A stretch of 41,459 bases of DNA from Bacillus massilinigeriensis. GTDB taxonomy: Bacteria > Bacillota > Bacilli > Bacillales > Cytobacillaceae. The position numbers were made by a program, and so were the translations under genes. The stretch spans positions 1-41,459 of the forward strand of contig NZ_LT630027.1 in the NCBI RefSeq assembly GCF_900111815.1, read 5' to 3'. Below the pieces are notes generated by a model. The model ran no database searches. It was not told the origin of the DNA and was given only the letters and a program-made list of their open reading frames with translations. Below are positions 16,393 through 24,839 of this stretch, one piece after another (the first letter of the stretch is position 1; every line of letters starts with the position of its first letter).

Positions 16393-17388
16393 TTATTGTG
16401 GTAAAAATTCATTTGTAAATGCCTTTTTGGCATCAAGCTTTTTCTCGAGAAGTCCATTTTCAAACATCCATGAAGCATAATTTTCCCATACCTCTTGTTT
16501 TTGCTCTCCCCATCTCGGCGCATCATCTTGATATTTAGGAGCTAGCCATTCTTGGCTTTTTTTAACAAGCTTTGGATCCAGGTCAGGAACTGCTTTAATT
16601 AAAATGTCAGAAGCATCGGATGGATTTTTAATAGCAAATTCATAGCCTTTAGAAACTGCTTTTACAAACGATTTAACTGTTTCTGGGTTTTCTTTTATCA
16701 TGGTTTCATTGGTTGCAAGAACAGGTGTGTAATAATCGAGTTTATCAGAGTAGTCTGTTAGATAGACCATGTTGAGCTTTTCGCCGCGCAGTTCTGCTTC
16801 TATTCCAGTCCAGCCATAATAAATCCATGCGAAATCGATGTCTCGTTTCATAGCTGTAAAGAAATCAGTATCACCCATATTTACAATCGACACTTTGCTT
16901 ATATCGGTATTCCCTTTTTTCATTAAGGAAGAAATAACTGATTTTTCAATGGGTGAGCCCCAGCCCCCGTATGTTTTACCTGCAAAGTCTTTTGGTGAGA
17001 CAATGTTCTTAGAAGCGGGTGAGGCAAAACCAGATGTATTGTGTTGAATGACGGCTGCGATGGAGACAAGCGGCACCCCTTGAATACGTGCTTGTGTGAT
17101 CGATTCCTGATAGCTAACGCCAAACTCTGATTTGCCTGAGGCAACAAGCTGATCAGCTCCAGTTTCACCGGGCATCATGATGTTTACATCTAAGCCTTCT
17201 TTTTCAAAATATCCCTTTTCTTTCGCCACATATAAACCGGTATGATTCGTGTTTGGTGTCCAATCAAGTACGACAGTGACCTTTTTAAGAGATTGTTTAT
17301 CTTTCTTTTTCGTTTCTTGTGTTGATTTCGGATTGCTGCAGCCTGCGATCATTAATAAGCAGCATAATACGATTAACCACTTTTTCAT
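16393..17388 (-). CDS. thiY: ThiY, pyrimidine-precursor-binding lipoprotein
   Basis: A 331-residue solute-binding protein of the NMT1/THI5-like family. The ATG at 17388 follows AGGAGGACTAGG. The signal peptide MKKWLIVLCCLLMIAGCS ends in a lipobox whose Cys would be lipidated. The THI5-like hallmark LDWTPNTNHTGLYVAKEKGY lies just after the linker, and a GGWGSP loop is present near residue 150. Such proteins bind formylaminopyrimidine or HMP. It is the first gene after the TPP riboswitch and terminator, so expression should fall when TPP is plentiful. Confidence 0.92.
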   Translation of the reverse strand: MKKWLIVLCCLLMIAGCSNPKSTQETKKKDKQSLKKVTVVLDWTPNTNHTGLYVAKEKGYFEKEGLDVNIMMPGETGADQLVASGKSEFGVSYQESITQARIQGVPLVSIAAVIQHNTSGFASPASKNIVSPKDFAGKTYGGWGSPIEKSVISSLMKKGNTDISKVSIVNMGDTDFFTAMKRDIDFAWIYYGWTGIEAELRGEKLNMVYLTDYSDKLDYYTPVLATNETMIKENPETVKSFVKAVSKGYEFAIKNPSDASDILIKAVPDLDPKLVKKSQEWLAPKYQDDAPRWGEQKQEVWENYASWMFENGLLEKKLDAKKAFTNEFLPQ

Positions 17389-17411
17389 TCCTAGTCCTCC
17401 TATGTACATAA

Positions 17412-17443
17412 TAAAAAGCGCCCTAGGGGAGAACCCAGGGCGC
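17412..17443 (-). terminator. Riboswitch-controlled terminator
   Basis: On the minus strand GCGCCCTGGG pairs with CCCTAGGGCGC, followed by TTTTTATTA. It lies between the TPP aptamer and thiY and is the expression platform for transcription attenuation. Confidence 0.88.
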
Positions 17444-17477
17444 ACATTAGCAAACAATCGTAATTGTTCAAGAATAT

Positions 17478-17562
17478 GTTCCCTTCGCTGGTATCAACCA
17501 GATCAGGTTCTAAGGGTCAACATCTTAATGATGTAATCTCAACCGGCACACCGGTCCCCCTA
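17478..17562 (-). promoter_or_regulatory. TPP riboswitch (THI box)
   Basis: The minus strand shows the conserved aptamer: GGGGGACCGGTGTGCCGG, the GGTTGAGA element, then GACCCTTAGAACCTGATCTG and GATACCAGCGAAGGGAA. All THI-box parts are in order. With the terminator at 17412-17443 it should switch off the thiY-to-tatD operon when TPP binds. Confidence 0.95.
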
Positions 17563-17895
17563 CAATTCTAGCTATAAAATTATCTTCCAAAACTAATTAT
17601 AACATTCATTTTCCCTAAAGAAAAATATGATAATGGAATAGAGCGGGGGTTTGTTTGATAGTTCTAAAAAAAATCAGATACAGTTTAACGCTCGGACAAA
17701 AAGTATATATGTATTGAAAGGTGTGCTATCATTGGGGAAATGAGCTTCAGAATATAATTTATTTTCTAAAGCGTAAGTGTGCGAAAGTTTAGATGATAAT
17801 ATAGTAAAAGGATATTAAAGGAACTAGTGGGTCATACCAATAGAAGTAGTGTTGTTTTTGCCTTTAACCAAACACCAAAGGAGAAGTGAACAAAA

Positions 17896-18255
17896 GTGAT
17901 TAACATAACCATTCCAAAACCCGATGTTACAATTACCAAACAGAAGAACCCTGAATTAAGTAATATTTACGGGTTTACAGATTTCCATCTCATTACTAGA
18001 GAAAAGGGCGGCATCTTTATGTTCTATAACAATAAAGAAGAGCTTTTGTTTGTCGGTAAGGCTAGGAAATTGAGGCAAAGGATTAAAAAGCATTTCGAAG
18101 ACACTGTTTCCCCAATAAAAAATCATAGAGACGAAGTCACTAAAATTGACGTTTGTGTGGTTGAAGACCCTGTAGATAGAGAAATTTATGAAACGTATAT
18201 TATTAATACACTCAAAGCAAAATACAACGTAGACAAGGTCTTTTTTGAAAAATGA
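17896..18255 (+). CDS. GIY-YIG nuclease-domain protein
   Basis: This 119-residue protein has a GIY-YIG domain from about residue 33. GGIFMFYNN stands for the GIY strand and ELLFVGKARKLRQRIKKHF for the YIG strand and the helix with the conserved Arg. A Glu near DREIYETYIINTL fits the metal ligand. Both tyrosines of the name motifs are replaced by Phe, as in some UvrC-like members. The start is GTG at 17896, with AAAGGAGAA upstream at slightly long spacing. It stands alone with its own terminator. The role is probably DNA repair or processing, but the substrate is unknown. Confidence 0.8.
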   Translation: MINITIPKPDVTITKQKNPELSNIYGFTDFHLITREKGGIFMFYNNKEELLFVGKARKLRQRIKKHFEDTVSPIKNHRDEVTKIDVCVVEDPVDREIYETYIINTLKAKYNVDKVFFEK

Positions 18256-18266
18256 ATATAAACGTG

Positions 18267-18296
18267 AAAAGTGAAGCGCACTAGCTTCACTTTTTT
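18267..18296 (+). terminator. Intrinsic terminator of the GIY-YIG gene
   Basis: AAAAGTGAAGC pairs with GCTTCACTTTT, followed by more T, 11 bases after the stop codon. Confidence 0.88.
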
Positions 18297-18553
18297 ATTT
18301 GAATACCGAGACCATAAGAGCAAGAATGAGGACGATTGGAGGTCGGATACTTGTTAAAATAAACTACAAATATGAGGAAGAGATAAAGTTAATCTCCCAC
18401 TAAATGTATTATCTTTACCTGGAATAACGAATTGTAATAAGCTAAGGTGTTAGAAATGATTTATCCGATAAAGTGATTGCTTACTTTGTAAAGAGTATTG
18501 GTAAAGTAAAGACTACCCGATTGTAGGACGTACAGAGAGGAGTGTGAAGTAAC

Positions 18554-19126
18554 ATGGTGACGAATATCAACCTCTCATTTGAGGAGATGTGGGAGAAAAT
18601 CATCGAATGTGACCGTAAATATGACGGGCTATTTTTTACTGCAGTAAAAACAACGAAAATATACTGTCGCCCTTCTTGCAGATCAAGGAAGCCGAAAAAA
18701 ATAAACGTTGAATTCTATGACGACATAGAGGAAGTAGAAAAAGCAGGTTATCGTCCTTGCAAAAGATGCCAGCCAGAAGTGGCGCATTCCCCGCATGTGG
18801 CGTTTGTCAGAAGTGTCATTACGTTCCTGGTCAATCATTATAAACAAAATTTAATACTAAAGGATATTGCGGATGTAGTTGGTTTAAGCCCTTTTTATTT
18901 GGAACGCTTATTTAAACAAGAAACCTCTGAAACTCCACGTACTTATTTAGAAAAGATACGCATTGATAAAGCGGCCCACCTTTTAAAAAATACAACCATG
19001 ACGAACCTAGAGATATGCTATGAGGTTGGATTCCAGAGTACCTCCAATTTTTATAAAATATTTCGCAGCATAAAGAACTGTTCACCTAGTGAATACCGAA
19101 AGGAACTTTTAAATGAATTGGACTGA
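18554..19126 (+). CDS. adaA: AdaA, methylphosphotriester-DNA methyltransferase and activator
   Basis: A 190-residue AdaA-type protein. The N-terminal domain has the zinc cysteines at 38, 42, 69 and 72 (IYCRPSCRSRKP and GYRPCKRCQP). Cys38 is the expected acceptor of methyl groups from DNA phosphotriesters. The C-terminal AraC-type HTH spans about residues 88-185 (LKDIADVVGLSPFYLERLFK). Methylation turns it into an activator of its own operon. Its 3' end overlaps alkA by 14 bases, and ogt follows, so this is an alkylation-damage regulon in one transcript. GAGAGGAG precedes the start at rather long spacing. Confidence 0.93.
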   Translation: MVTNINLSFEEMWEKIIECDRKYDGLFFTAVKTTKIYCRPSCRSRKPKKINVEFYDDIEEVEKAGYRPCKRCQPEVAHSPHVAFVRSVITFLVNHYKQNLILKDIADVVGLSPFYLERLFKQETSETPRTYLEKIRIDKAAHLLKNTTMTNLEICYEVGFQSTSNFYKIFRSIKNCSPSEYRKELLNELD

Positions 19127-20021
19127 TTGTGGATCTTATCTAGAAATTTATCCGCCAAAGGAATTTAATTTTGAAGAGTGTTTAATTTTTTTAGGCAGGT
19201 CCAGCCAGGAAGTGCTTCATCAATTGAAAGAAGGATCTGTATATAAACTAATAAAAGTGAACGAATCTTTGGTTTTATGTCGTATTGGATACACCCATAA
19301 TGCTATAAAAGTTGAATTCCCAATAAGCCCTCCACCGGTTGACTTGCGAAACAAAGTGGCAGCGTACATTTGGGAATGGTTTGATTTGGATCAGGATTTA
19401 GTGGGATTTTATCAAGTTGCTAGCACAGATAAAGTTTTAAAGAAAATTGTACCTAAATATGATGGATTGCGGATTATCGGTATTCCCGATCTATTTGAAG
19501 CGTTGGTATGGGCGATTATAGGACAGCAAATTAATTTAACTTTTGCCTACAAACTAAAGAAGCGCTTCGTCGAACAATATGGCGATAGTCTAACCTGCAA
19601 TGGAGAAACGTATTGGTTATTCCCCTCATTTGAAAAAATAGCTTCCATCAACGTTGATGACTTAAGGAAACTTCAATTTACTGTTAGGAAAGCGGAATAT
19701 ATCATTGATATTGCAAAAGCTATGACAAATGGTGTGCTAACAAAAGAATTACTGCTTCAGGAAAAAGATGTTCAGCAAATAAGAAAATCATTAATGAAAA
19801 TAAGAGGTATTGGAGCATGGACGGCGGATTATGTGATGATGAAATGCCTGCACGATACCTCTGCATTCCCAGTTTCAGATGTCGGTCTTCATAATGCCTT
19901 AAAGAATCTATTAGGTCTTGAGAGGAAACCGACTATAGGAGAAATAGAAGGGTATGCAACAGGTTGGGAAGGCTGGCAGGCATACGCTACCTTTTATCTT
20001 TGGAGGTCTTTATATGACTAA
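19113..20021 (+). CDS. alkA: AlkA-type DNA-3-methyladenine glycosylase
   Basis: A 302-residue AlkA/YfjP-like glycosylase. The N-terminal AlkA_N-like domain spans about residues 1-110. The helix-hairpin-helix motif is LMKIRGIGAWTADYVMMK near residues 230-247, and the catalytic Asp is in the following FPVSDVGL. Length fits Bacillus AlkA relatives. It removes alkylated purines (base excision repair). Its start lies inside the adaA end and its own end overlaps the next gene by 8 bases, indicating translational coupling through the operon. Confidence 0.92.
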   Translation: MNWTDCGSYLEIYPPKEFNFEECLIFLGRSSQEVLHQLKEGSVYKLIKVNESLVLCRIGYTHNAIKVEFPISPPPVDLRNKVAAYIWEWFDLDQDLVGFYQVASTDKVLKKIVPKYDGLRIIGIPDLFEALVWAIIGQQINLTFAYKLKKRFVEQYGDSLTCNGETYWLFPSFEKIASINVDDLRKLQFTVRKAEYIIDIAKAMTNGVLTKELLLQEKDVQQIRKSLMKIRGIGAWTADYVMMKCLHDTSAFPVSDVGLHNALKNLLGLERKPTIGEIEGYATGWEGWQAYATFYLWRSLYD

Positions 20022-20502
20022 AACACATCAATTGGATTATGAATCACCAATTGGCATAATTGAAATAATGGGAACCAATGAAGCAATCAACTCGATTTTA
20101 TTTTCAGAAAAAGATAAAAAGGAGAGTTTTTTACAGGATCAAACTCCTAATGTTCTAGCAGAATGTTATACCCAACTTGATGAGTATTTTAAAGGTGATC
20201 GTCATGAATTTTCATTTCCGTATCAATTTGAAGGGACTGGCTTTCAAAAAACAGTATGGGAAGCTTTAATAGAAATTCCCTATGCGGAAACGGGGTCCTA
20301 TAAGGATATTGCCATTTCCATTGGGAATGAAAAAGCCATCAGAGCTGTAGGGAATGCAAACGGGAAAAACAAGTTAAGCATTGTGATTCCTTGCCACCGA
20401 ATTATTGGGTCAACAGGAAAGTTAACCGGCTATGCAGGTGGTCTCTGGAGGAAAGAATGGCTGCTTCATCATGAAAAATCTTTTAAAAGAGTCATGACAT
20501 AA
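20014..20502 (+). CDS. ogt: O6-methylguanine-DNA methyltransferase (Ogt/AdaB)
   Basis: A 162-residue single-use repair protein. The methyl-acceptor site is IPCHRIIG. The preceding DNA-binding helix region has FQKTVWEALIEIPYAET and KAIRAVGNANGKN, and the C-terminal GYAGGLWRKEWLL is also typical. The start is the ATG at 20014 with TTTGGAGGT just upstream. A longer in-frame version would lie entirely inside alkA. It completes the adaA-alkA-ogt set, directly reversing O6-alkylguanine. Confidence 0.94.
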   Translation: MTKTHQLDYESPIGIIEIMGTNEAINSILFSEKDKKESFLQDQTPNVLAECYTQLDEYFKGDRHEFSFPYQFEGTGFQKTVWEALIEIPYAETGSYKDIAISIGNEKAIRAVGNANGKNKLSIVIPCHRIIGSTGKLTGYAGGLWRKEWLLHHEKSFKRVMT

Positions 20503-20507
20503 AGGAT

Positions 20508-20541
20508 AAAAGCACATTTCCCTCTATGGAATGTGTTTTTT
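20508..20541 (+). terminator. Intrinsic terminator of the ada operon
   Basis: AAAAGCACATTTCC pairs with GGAATGTGTTTTTT (one bulged T), just after ogt. Confidence 0.85.
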
Positions 20542-20735
20542 GCCATTTTATCGCTTCAACCTTAAATAACAGGGTGAATAAGTGGTTACAATGGAGAAAT
20601 GAATATGTCCCAATTTATATGTAAATGATTTAGCGCACTATAAATGGTATGCTTATCTAGTGTGTTCAGCATGTTTGCCTCGCGAAATGGCGGGGGATTA
20701 TTTGGGCACGATAATAAAATTGATAGGATGACTAG

Positions 20736-21932
20736 ATGAAAAAAGATGTCACTTTAAAAGTTAAGAGCAAGTTTGTAAATAAATATAGAAGCGGTTATCC
20801 GCTCATATCAAAGGAAGCCATCATTCATTTTAACGATGGTGCGGAAGAAGGAACGATTATCCGCCTCGTTGATGAAAAAGATAAGTTTATCGCAAAAGGC
20901 TATGTTGGAAAGCAGAACAAAGGTTACGGATGGACTCTTAGTAGAAACGAGAATGAACAGATCGATCAAAGTTTTTTTGTGAAAAAATTGAAAGACGCGA
21001 TTAAGTATAGAGAGCCGTTTTATAATAGCCCTGATACCAATGCCTTCAGAGTTGTAAATGGTGAGGGTGATGGCTTAGGCGGTTTAACGATAGAGTATTT
21101 TGATGGCTACTATTTAATCAACTGGTACAGCAAAGGTATTTATCACTTTCGGGAGCAGATTATTAATGCTCTGAAAGAATTGGTTGAGTTTAAAGCAATT
21201 TACCAAAAGAAGAGATTTGATGTCAGCGGGAAATACATTGAAGAAGACGATTTTGTATTGGGAGAAAGAGGAAGTTTCCCGATTATCGTTAAAGAAAATG
21301 GAGTAAACTTCGCTATATATTTAAATGAAAGTGCGATGGTTGGTGTATTTTTAGATCAAAGAGATGTAAGAAAAAGAATTCGAGATACTTATGCAGCAGG
21401 AAAGAACGTACTGAACACCTTTTCCTACACAGGCGCATTTTCGGTATTTGCTGCCGTAGGAGGCGCAGCTAAAACGACAAGTGTTGATTTAGCAAACAGA
21501 AGCTTAAACAAAACCATTGAGCAGTTTAGTTTGAACGAGCTAGATTATAACGCTCAGGATATCATCGTTGAAGATGTGTTCAAATACTTTAAGTATGCGG
21601 TGAAGAAGCAGCTAATGTTTGATATGGTTATACTCGATCCCCCAAGCTTCGCAAGGTCAAAGAAGATGGTTTTTAGCGCGGAAAAGGACTATAAAAATCT
21701 TTTGAAGGAAGCTATCTCGATAACGGAAGATGAGGGAATTATCGTAGCTTCCACTAATGCTAGCTCTTTTAATATGAATAAATTTAAAAGCTTTATTGAT
21801 ATGGCATTTAAAGAATCTAACAGAAGGTATCAGCTTGTTGAAGAATTCTCCCTTCCGAAAGACTTTAAAACAATAAAAGAATTCCCTGAGGGCAACTACC
21901 TTAAGGTTGTGTTTATAAAGAAACTGCGGTAG
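20736..21932 (+). CDS. RlmI-like 23S rRNA (cytosine-5) methyltransferase
   Basis: A 398-residue class I SAM-dependent rRNA methyltransferase. An N-terminal PUA domain (about residues 5-75) is followed by a central domain. The methyltransferase core has LNTFSYTGAFSVFAAVGG as the SAM-binding motif I near residue 225, TTSVDLANRSL as motif II and VILDPPSFARSK as the catalytic motif IV. This is the COG1092 family (RlmI/RlmK/YwbD). In E. coli RlmI makes m5C1962, and the same target is inferred here. It stands alone, with a terminator downstream. The ribosome site is weak (ATAGGATGACTAG). Confidence 0.85.
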   Translation: MKKDVTLKVKSKFVNKYRSGYPLISKEAIIHFNDGAEEGTIIRLVDEKDKFIAKGYVGKQNKGYGWTLSRNENEQIDQSFFVKKLKDAIKYREPFYNSPDTNAFRVVNGEGDGLGGLTIEYFDGYYLINWYSKGIYHFREQIINALKELVEFKAIYQKKRFDVSGKYIEEDDFVLGERGSFPIIVKENGVNFAIYLNESAMVGVFLDQRDVRKRIRDTYAAGKNVLNTFSYTGAFSVFAAVGGAAKTTSVDLANRSLNKTIEQFSLNELDYNAQDIIVEDVFKYFKYAVKKQLMFDMVILDPPSFARSKKMVFSAEKDYKNLLKEAISITEDEGIIVASTNASSFNMNKFKSFIDMAFKESNRRYQLVEEFSLPKDFKTIKEFPEGNYLKVVFIKKLR

Positions 21933-21959
21933 AAAGAATCATGCTATATCGATACAGAG

Positions 21960-21999
21960 ACGCATAGGAATGGCATAACATGATCATTTCTATGCGTTT
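21960..21999 (+). terminator. Intrinsic terminator of the rRNA methyltransferase gene
   Basis: ACGCATAGGAATG pairs with CATTTCTATGCGT and is followed by TTTT. Confidence 0.85.
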
Positions 22000-22079
22000 T
22001 CGACATTATACTTCCAGTTTGCAGACATGACTTGAGCCATTGACGCACGTATCTGAGTTTAGAAAGGTGTTATAAGACA

Positions 22080-22271
22080 ATGAAATATATCAAATCTCAA
22101 ATGAAAAAGCTGATCAAAGACAATGAGGAATTGCAAATGCGCTTAAAAGAGCTGATGGAAGAACACCAGCTCGAGAAAAACTTCGCCCTCAAGGCGTTGT
22201 ACCATACAGAGGTTGCTGAGGGCGGAAAGTACCAACTAGCATACCAAGCACTTGACTTGCCCAAAGGGTAG
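22080..22271 (+). CDS. Small helical protein of unknown function
   Basis: A 63-residue charged protein with no membrane segment. Residues 5-38 have heptad-like spacing of Leu and Met (KKLIKDNEELQMRLKELMEE) and should form a coiled coil. The tail ALYHTEVAEGGKYQLAYQAL is more polar. AAAGGTG precedes the ATG at rather long spacing. It is not recognised as a named family. The isolated position, with a terminator before and a hairpin after, suggests its own transcript. Confidence 0.55.
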   Translation: MKYIKSQMKKLIKDNEELQMRLKELMEEHQLEKNFALKALYHTEVAEGGKYQLAYQALDLPKG

Positions 22272-22335
22272 GTCATTTTTTTATTAATTTACATGGAGTC
22301 AATTGGGCGAAAGACAATAGCTTCACTTAGATTCA

Positions 22336-22371
22336 AAACGGTGAACCGTATATAGGGGGCGTCCACCGTTT
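22336..22371. repeat. Inverted repeat without T-run
   Basis: AAACGGTG (22336-22343) pairs with CACCGTTT (22364-22371). No T tract follows on either strand, so a simple terminator is unlikely. It lies between the small helical gene and the broken AlbA_2 gene. Confidence 0.5.
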
Positions 22372-22492
22372 GTTATGGTTTCAGCAACAAACCTAAACGG
22401 AAAGCTTATACTTTTCGATATGTTCTTGAACCATATTTATGTTAAGAGTTATTGTTTTTTTATAGAATCGGTTTGAGAAAAAGTATGCTGCT

Positions 22493-22936
22493 GTGTCAAA
22501 TATGTGTAAAATAAAGATAAATAATTATGAAGCACAAGACTTAGACTTCAAACAATGGAACGATAGATGTAGAGAAGATAACATAAAGACAATGATTAGT
22601 TATGCTGTTTGTATGGCAAATGGCGGTGGGGGTAGCGTTGTTTTTGGTATAGCTGACAAAGTGCGGGGAATAGATAATGCTCTTAAAGGGGTACCATCTG
22701 ATATAACTATATTCGAACTGCAAAAAAGGATATATGAAAAGACGGACCCACATTAACTCCTTCAATCGATGATATTTATCTAAAAGATGGTTCTGTAAGG
22801 CTTTTGATAATGAATGTTTTCCCAGGAATGCCTCCTTATACAACAACAGACGGTGCTGCAACAATAAGACAGGGAAAAGATTGTCTGCCTTTTACAGGAA
22901 CATTAAGAAGGCAATATTGCACCATCCGCCAGTAGC
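22493..22936 (+). pseudogene. AlbA_2 (Schlafen-like) domain protein, frameshifted and truncated
   Basis: The first frame (GTG at 22493 to about 22745) has the AlbA_2 pattern: LDFKQWNDRCREDNIKTMIS, an ANGGGGSVVFGIAD glycine loop and KGVPSDITIFELQKRIYEKT. At about 22745-22756 the frame stops after DPH. Similarity continues one frame over as LTPSIDDIYLKDGSVRLLIM, VFPGMPPYTTTDGAATIRQG and KDCLPFTGTLRR. It ends at a TAG near 22936, where only the N-terminal domain of the usual AlbA_2/RecG-like (COG2865) proteins is complete. So the gene is broken by a one-base shift and lacks its C-terminal ATPase and winged-helix parts. Full members act in phage defence or regulation. Confidence 0.75.
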
Positions 22937-23253
22937 TAGAAATAACCATCTAATGGATCTACTTGACAGATTAAAATTAGTACATGCTAGGTTATCATGT
23001 CTGACTCTTCATATAAAATTCACCTCTCGTCCGGTTTATTTTTCTTATGTATTTGGGCAAGAAACAATCGAGGAACCCATCGTAATTGCATATTTTACGA
23101 TGGGTTCCTTTTACTTACTAAGACAAGTAGGGGATCATATCAGCTTGACCCGAAAAACTGGTGAGAAGATTGAGCGACAAAAATTTATTTTTTAACTGAG
23201 CATGAAGTTACGTATTAATAAATTGGTGTCTTTACTCTCGTTCGGAGGCTAAA
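22937..23253. other. Intergenic stretch
   Basis: The only clear structure is the strong terminator at 23071-23113. An open frame of about 100 residues crosses the terminator and has no family features, so it is not called as a gene. Confidence 0.55.
23071..23113 (+). terminator. Strong intrinsic terminator
   Basis: AGGAACCCATCGTAA pairs perfectly with TTACGATGGGTTCCT, followed by TTTTAC. It presumably ended the transcript of the now broken AlbA_2 gene. Confidence 0.85.
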
Positions 23254-23841
23254 ATGAAAAATTCTGATACTCTAGTCATTGTCATTCATGAAATCTATGG
23301 AGTTAACAAACATATTCAGAGCTTTTGTGAATTGTTATCAAAGCAGAATTTTAATGTCATTTGTCCCAATTTATTAGGACGAGAGACACCTTTTGATTAT
23401 TCCCAAGAGGGAACTGCTTATCAATATTTTATGGAGAGCATAGGTTTTACAAATGCTGTAAATAAAGTAAAACAGATAGTTTCCAGTGCTAAAGAGAAAT
23501 ACCAAAGAATATTGATTATAGGATTTAGCGTAGGAGCAACTGTTGCCTGGTTGTGCTGTGAGGACGAACGTGTGAACGGAATAATTGGATACTACGGTTC
23601 GCGCATTAGGAATTATGCAGAATTAACACCAATATGCCCAACACTGCTTTTCTTTCCAGAGGAAGAAAAATCATTTCATGTAGACGAGTTAATCTCCACT
23701 TTAGATAAAAAGAATATCGTAGTACATAAATTCAATGGAAAACACGGGTTTAGTGACCCTTACTCTCTAAACTATAACCCAATATCAGCACAAAGAGCTT
23801 ATAGTGGTGTGTTGAGCTTTATTAGTGAGAGGGCTAACTAG
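23254..23841 (+). CDS. Dienelactone-hydrolase-like alpha/beta hydrolase
   Basis: A 195-residue single-domain alpha/beta hydrolase of the dienelactone hydrolase (DLH) type. VIVIHEIYGVNKHIQSFCELL is the oxyanion and first-strand region, with the Glu typical of DLH. The nucleophile elbow is GFSVGA, with Ser in place of the Cys of classical DLH. GKHGFSDP near residue 170 supplies the catalytic His. An acid within the FFPEEEKSF segment is probable. The protein has no signal peptide, so it is cytoplasmic. The substrate is unknown. The ATG follows CGGAGG. Confidence 0.82.
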   Translation: MKNSDTLVIVIHEIYGVNKHIQSFCELLSKQNFNVICPNLLGRETPFDYSQEGTAYQYFMESIGFTNAVNKVKQIVSSAKEKYQRILIIGFSVGATVAWLCCEDERVNGIIGYYGSRIRNYAELTPICPTLLFFPEEEKSFHVDELISTLDKKNIVVHKFNGKHGFSDPYSLNYNPISAQRAYSGVLSFISERAN

Positions 23842-23983
23842 TAGCTAGAATAAAAATAAAGAAGGTTAGTAAAATACAATAAAAATACCCAAAATTTTCT
23901 GCCCAATCATACCCCCTTAATAGAGTAGGGTAACTTCGTATTCTTTTATTAGTAAAATCATACAAAACATCAAGGGGATTTTT

Positions 23984-24634
23984 ATGGCCAAAATGAGCAA
24001 GGGAGCCTTGGCTATGGTAGTAGCGGGAGCTGTTACGTTTTCTGTGACGAATGCCGTGTTATTTGAGCCGATTGTTAAAAAATTAGCATTGCCGAAAAAA
24101 GTAGAAGAAAAGACCGAGAGAGTTGCAGTGAAACCGATTAAGAAAAAAGACGATGATAAAAAGCAACAGTATCGTAAGCCTGCTGTTCAGGTAAAAGCGG
24201 CGAATGAAACAGCGAATAAAGTAGCTGCCGCACCACCCAAGGCGGAGACAATTAGCAAAAAGCCTGAGGCTAATTTTGCTAGTCAAAATCAAACAGCAGC
24301 TAATACTACTGTTACAAGAAAAGCAGAAGTTCCTCCAACAGCACCGGTTTCGAAAAAACCAAGTCAACCCACTGTAACTCCTGTAAAAAAGGTACCTTCC
24401 GTGAATCCCAATACGCCAAGTAAGCCTCCCGTATCAACGACACCTGGAAACACAACGCCACCAAGCGGGAAGACTCCTCCTGCTACCTCGAAGCGGCCAG
24501 CGACTGCGGGTACAGCACGTCCGGCTGGCACTGGGCCTTCTACGGTCAAACCAGCTCCTGCACAGCGGGCATCAATTGCAGTACAGGAAAAAGTAGAGCA
24601 AAAAAAGATTAGAAAAGAAAGCAGCGGAAAATAG
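23984..24634 (+). CDS. Membrane-anchored Lys/Pro/Ala-rich low-complexity protein
   Basis: A 216-residue protein starting at the ATG after CAAGGGG. Residues about 6-28 form a hydrophobic segment (GALAMVVAGAVTFSVTNAV) that would be a signal anchor. The rest is disordered: a Lys-rich stretch (KPIKKKDDDKKQ) and a long Pro/Thr/Lys/Ala region with repeated PP, KP and TP units, then a charged EKVEQKKIRKE tail. Composition is more GC-rich than its neighbours. It resembles cell-wall-spanning linkers. No catalytic domain is visible and no family is recognised. Confidence 0.65.
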   Translation: MAKMSKGALAMVVAGAVTFSVTNAVLFEPIVKKLALPKKVEEKTERVAVKPIKKKDDDKKQQYRKPAVQVKAANETANKVAAAPPKAETISKKPEANFASQNQTAANTTVTRKAEVPPTAPVSKKPSQPTVTPVKKVPSVNPNTPSKPPVSTTPGNTTPPSGKTPPATSKRPATAGTARPAGTGPSTVKPAPAQRASIAVQEKVEQKKIRKESSGK

Positions 24635-24676
24635 GTCGCCAACATTTGGTGATCTATTTCTATGTAAAAGCAAGAG

Positions 24677-24704
24677 AAAGCCCTCATCGATTGGGAAAGG
24701 CTTT
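24677..24704 (+). terminator. Weak terminator-like hairpin
   Basis: AAAGCC pairs with GGCTTT, 40 bases after the low-complexity gene. The T-run is short. Confidence 0.4.
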
Positions 24705-24770
24705 ACTTGTTGTAGGGATAACATCAGGGAAATACGGACTTACAACGTTAGGGGTTTTAAAAATATAAAA

Positions 24771-24806
24771 AAGCCTAACCTCTCGGTGTTAAGAGTTGTT
24801 AGGCTT
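24771..24806 (-). terminator. Intrinsic terminator of the 24840-25241 gene
   Basis: AAGCCTAAC pairs with GTTAGGCTT. On the minus strand it is followed by seven T. It may also serve the plus-strand gene that converges on it. Confidence 0.82.
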
Positions 24807-24839
24807 AGTAGTTTGCTTCAGTTATCATTGATAAATCGC

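Noticed and set aside
22881-23195. A 104-residue open frame after the AlbA_2 remnant
   Set aside because: It overlaps the remnant and runs through a strong terminator stem, and has no family similarity.
24364-24687. A Gly/Val-rich minus-strand open frame
   Set aside because: It is the complement of the Pro/Thr/Ala-rich coding sequence and arises from its composition.
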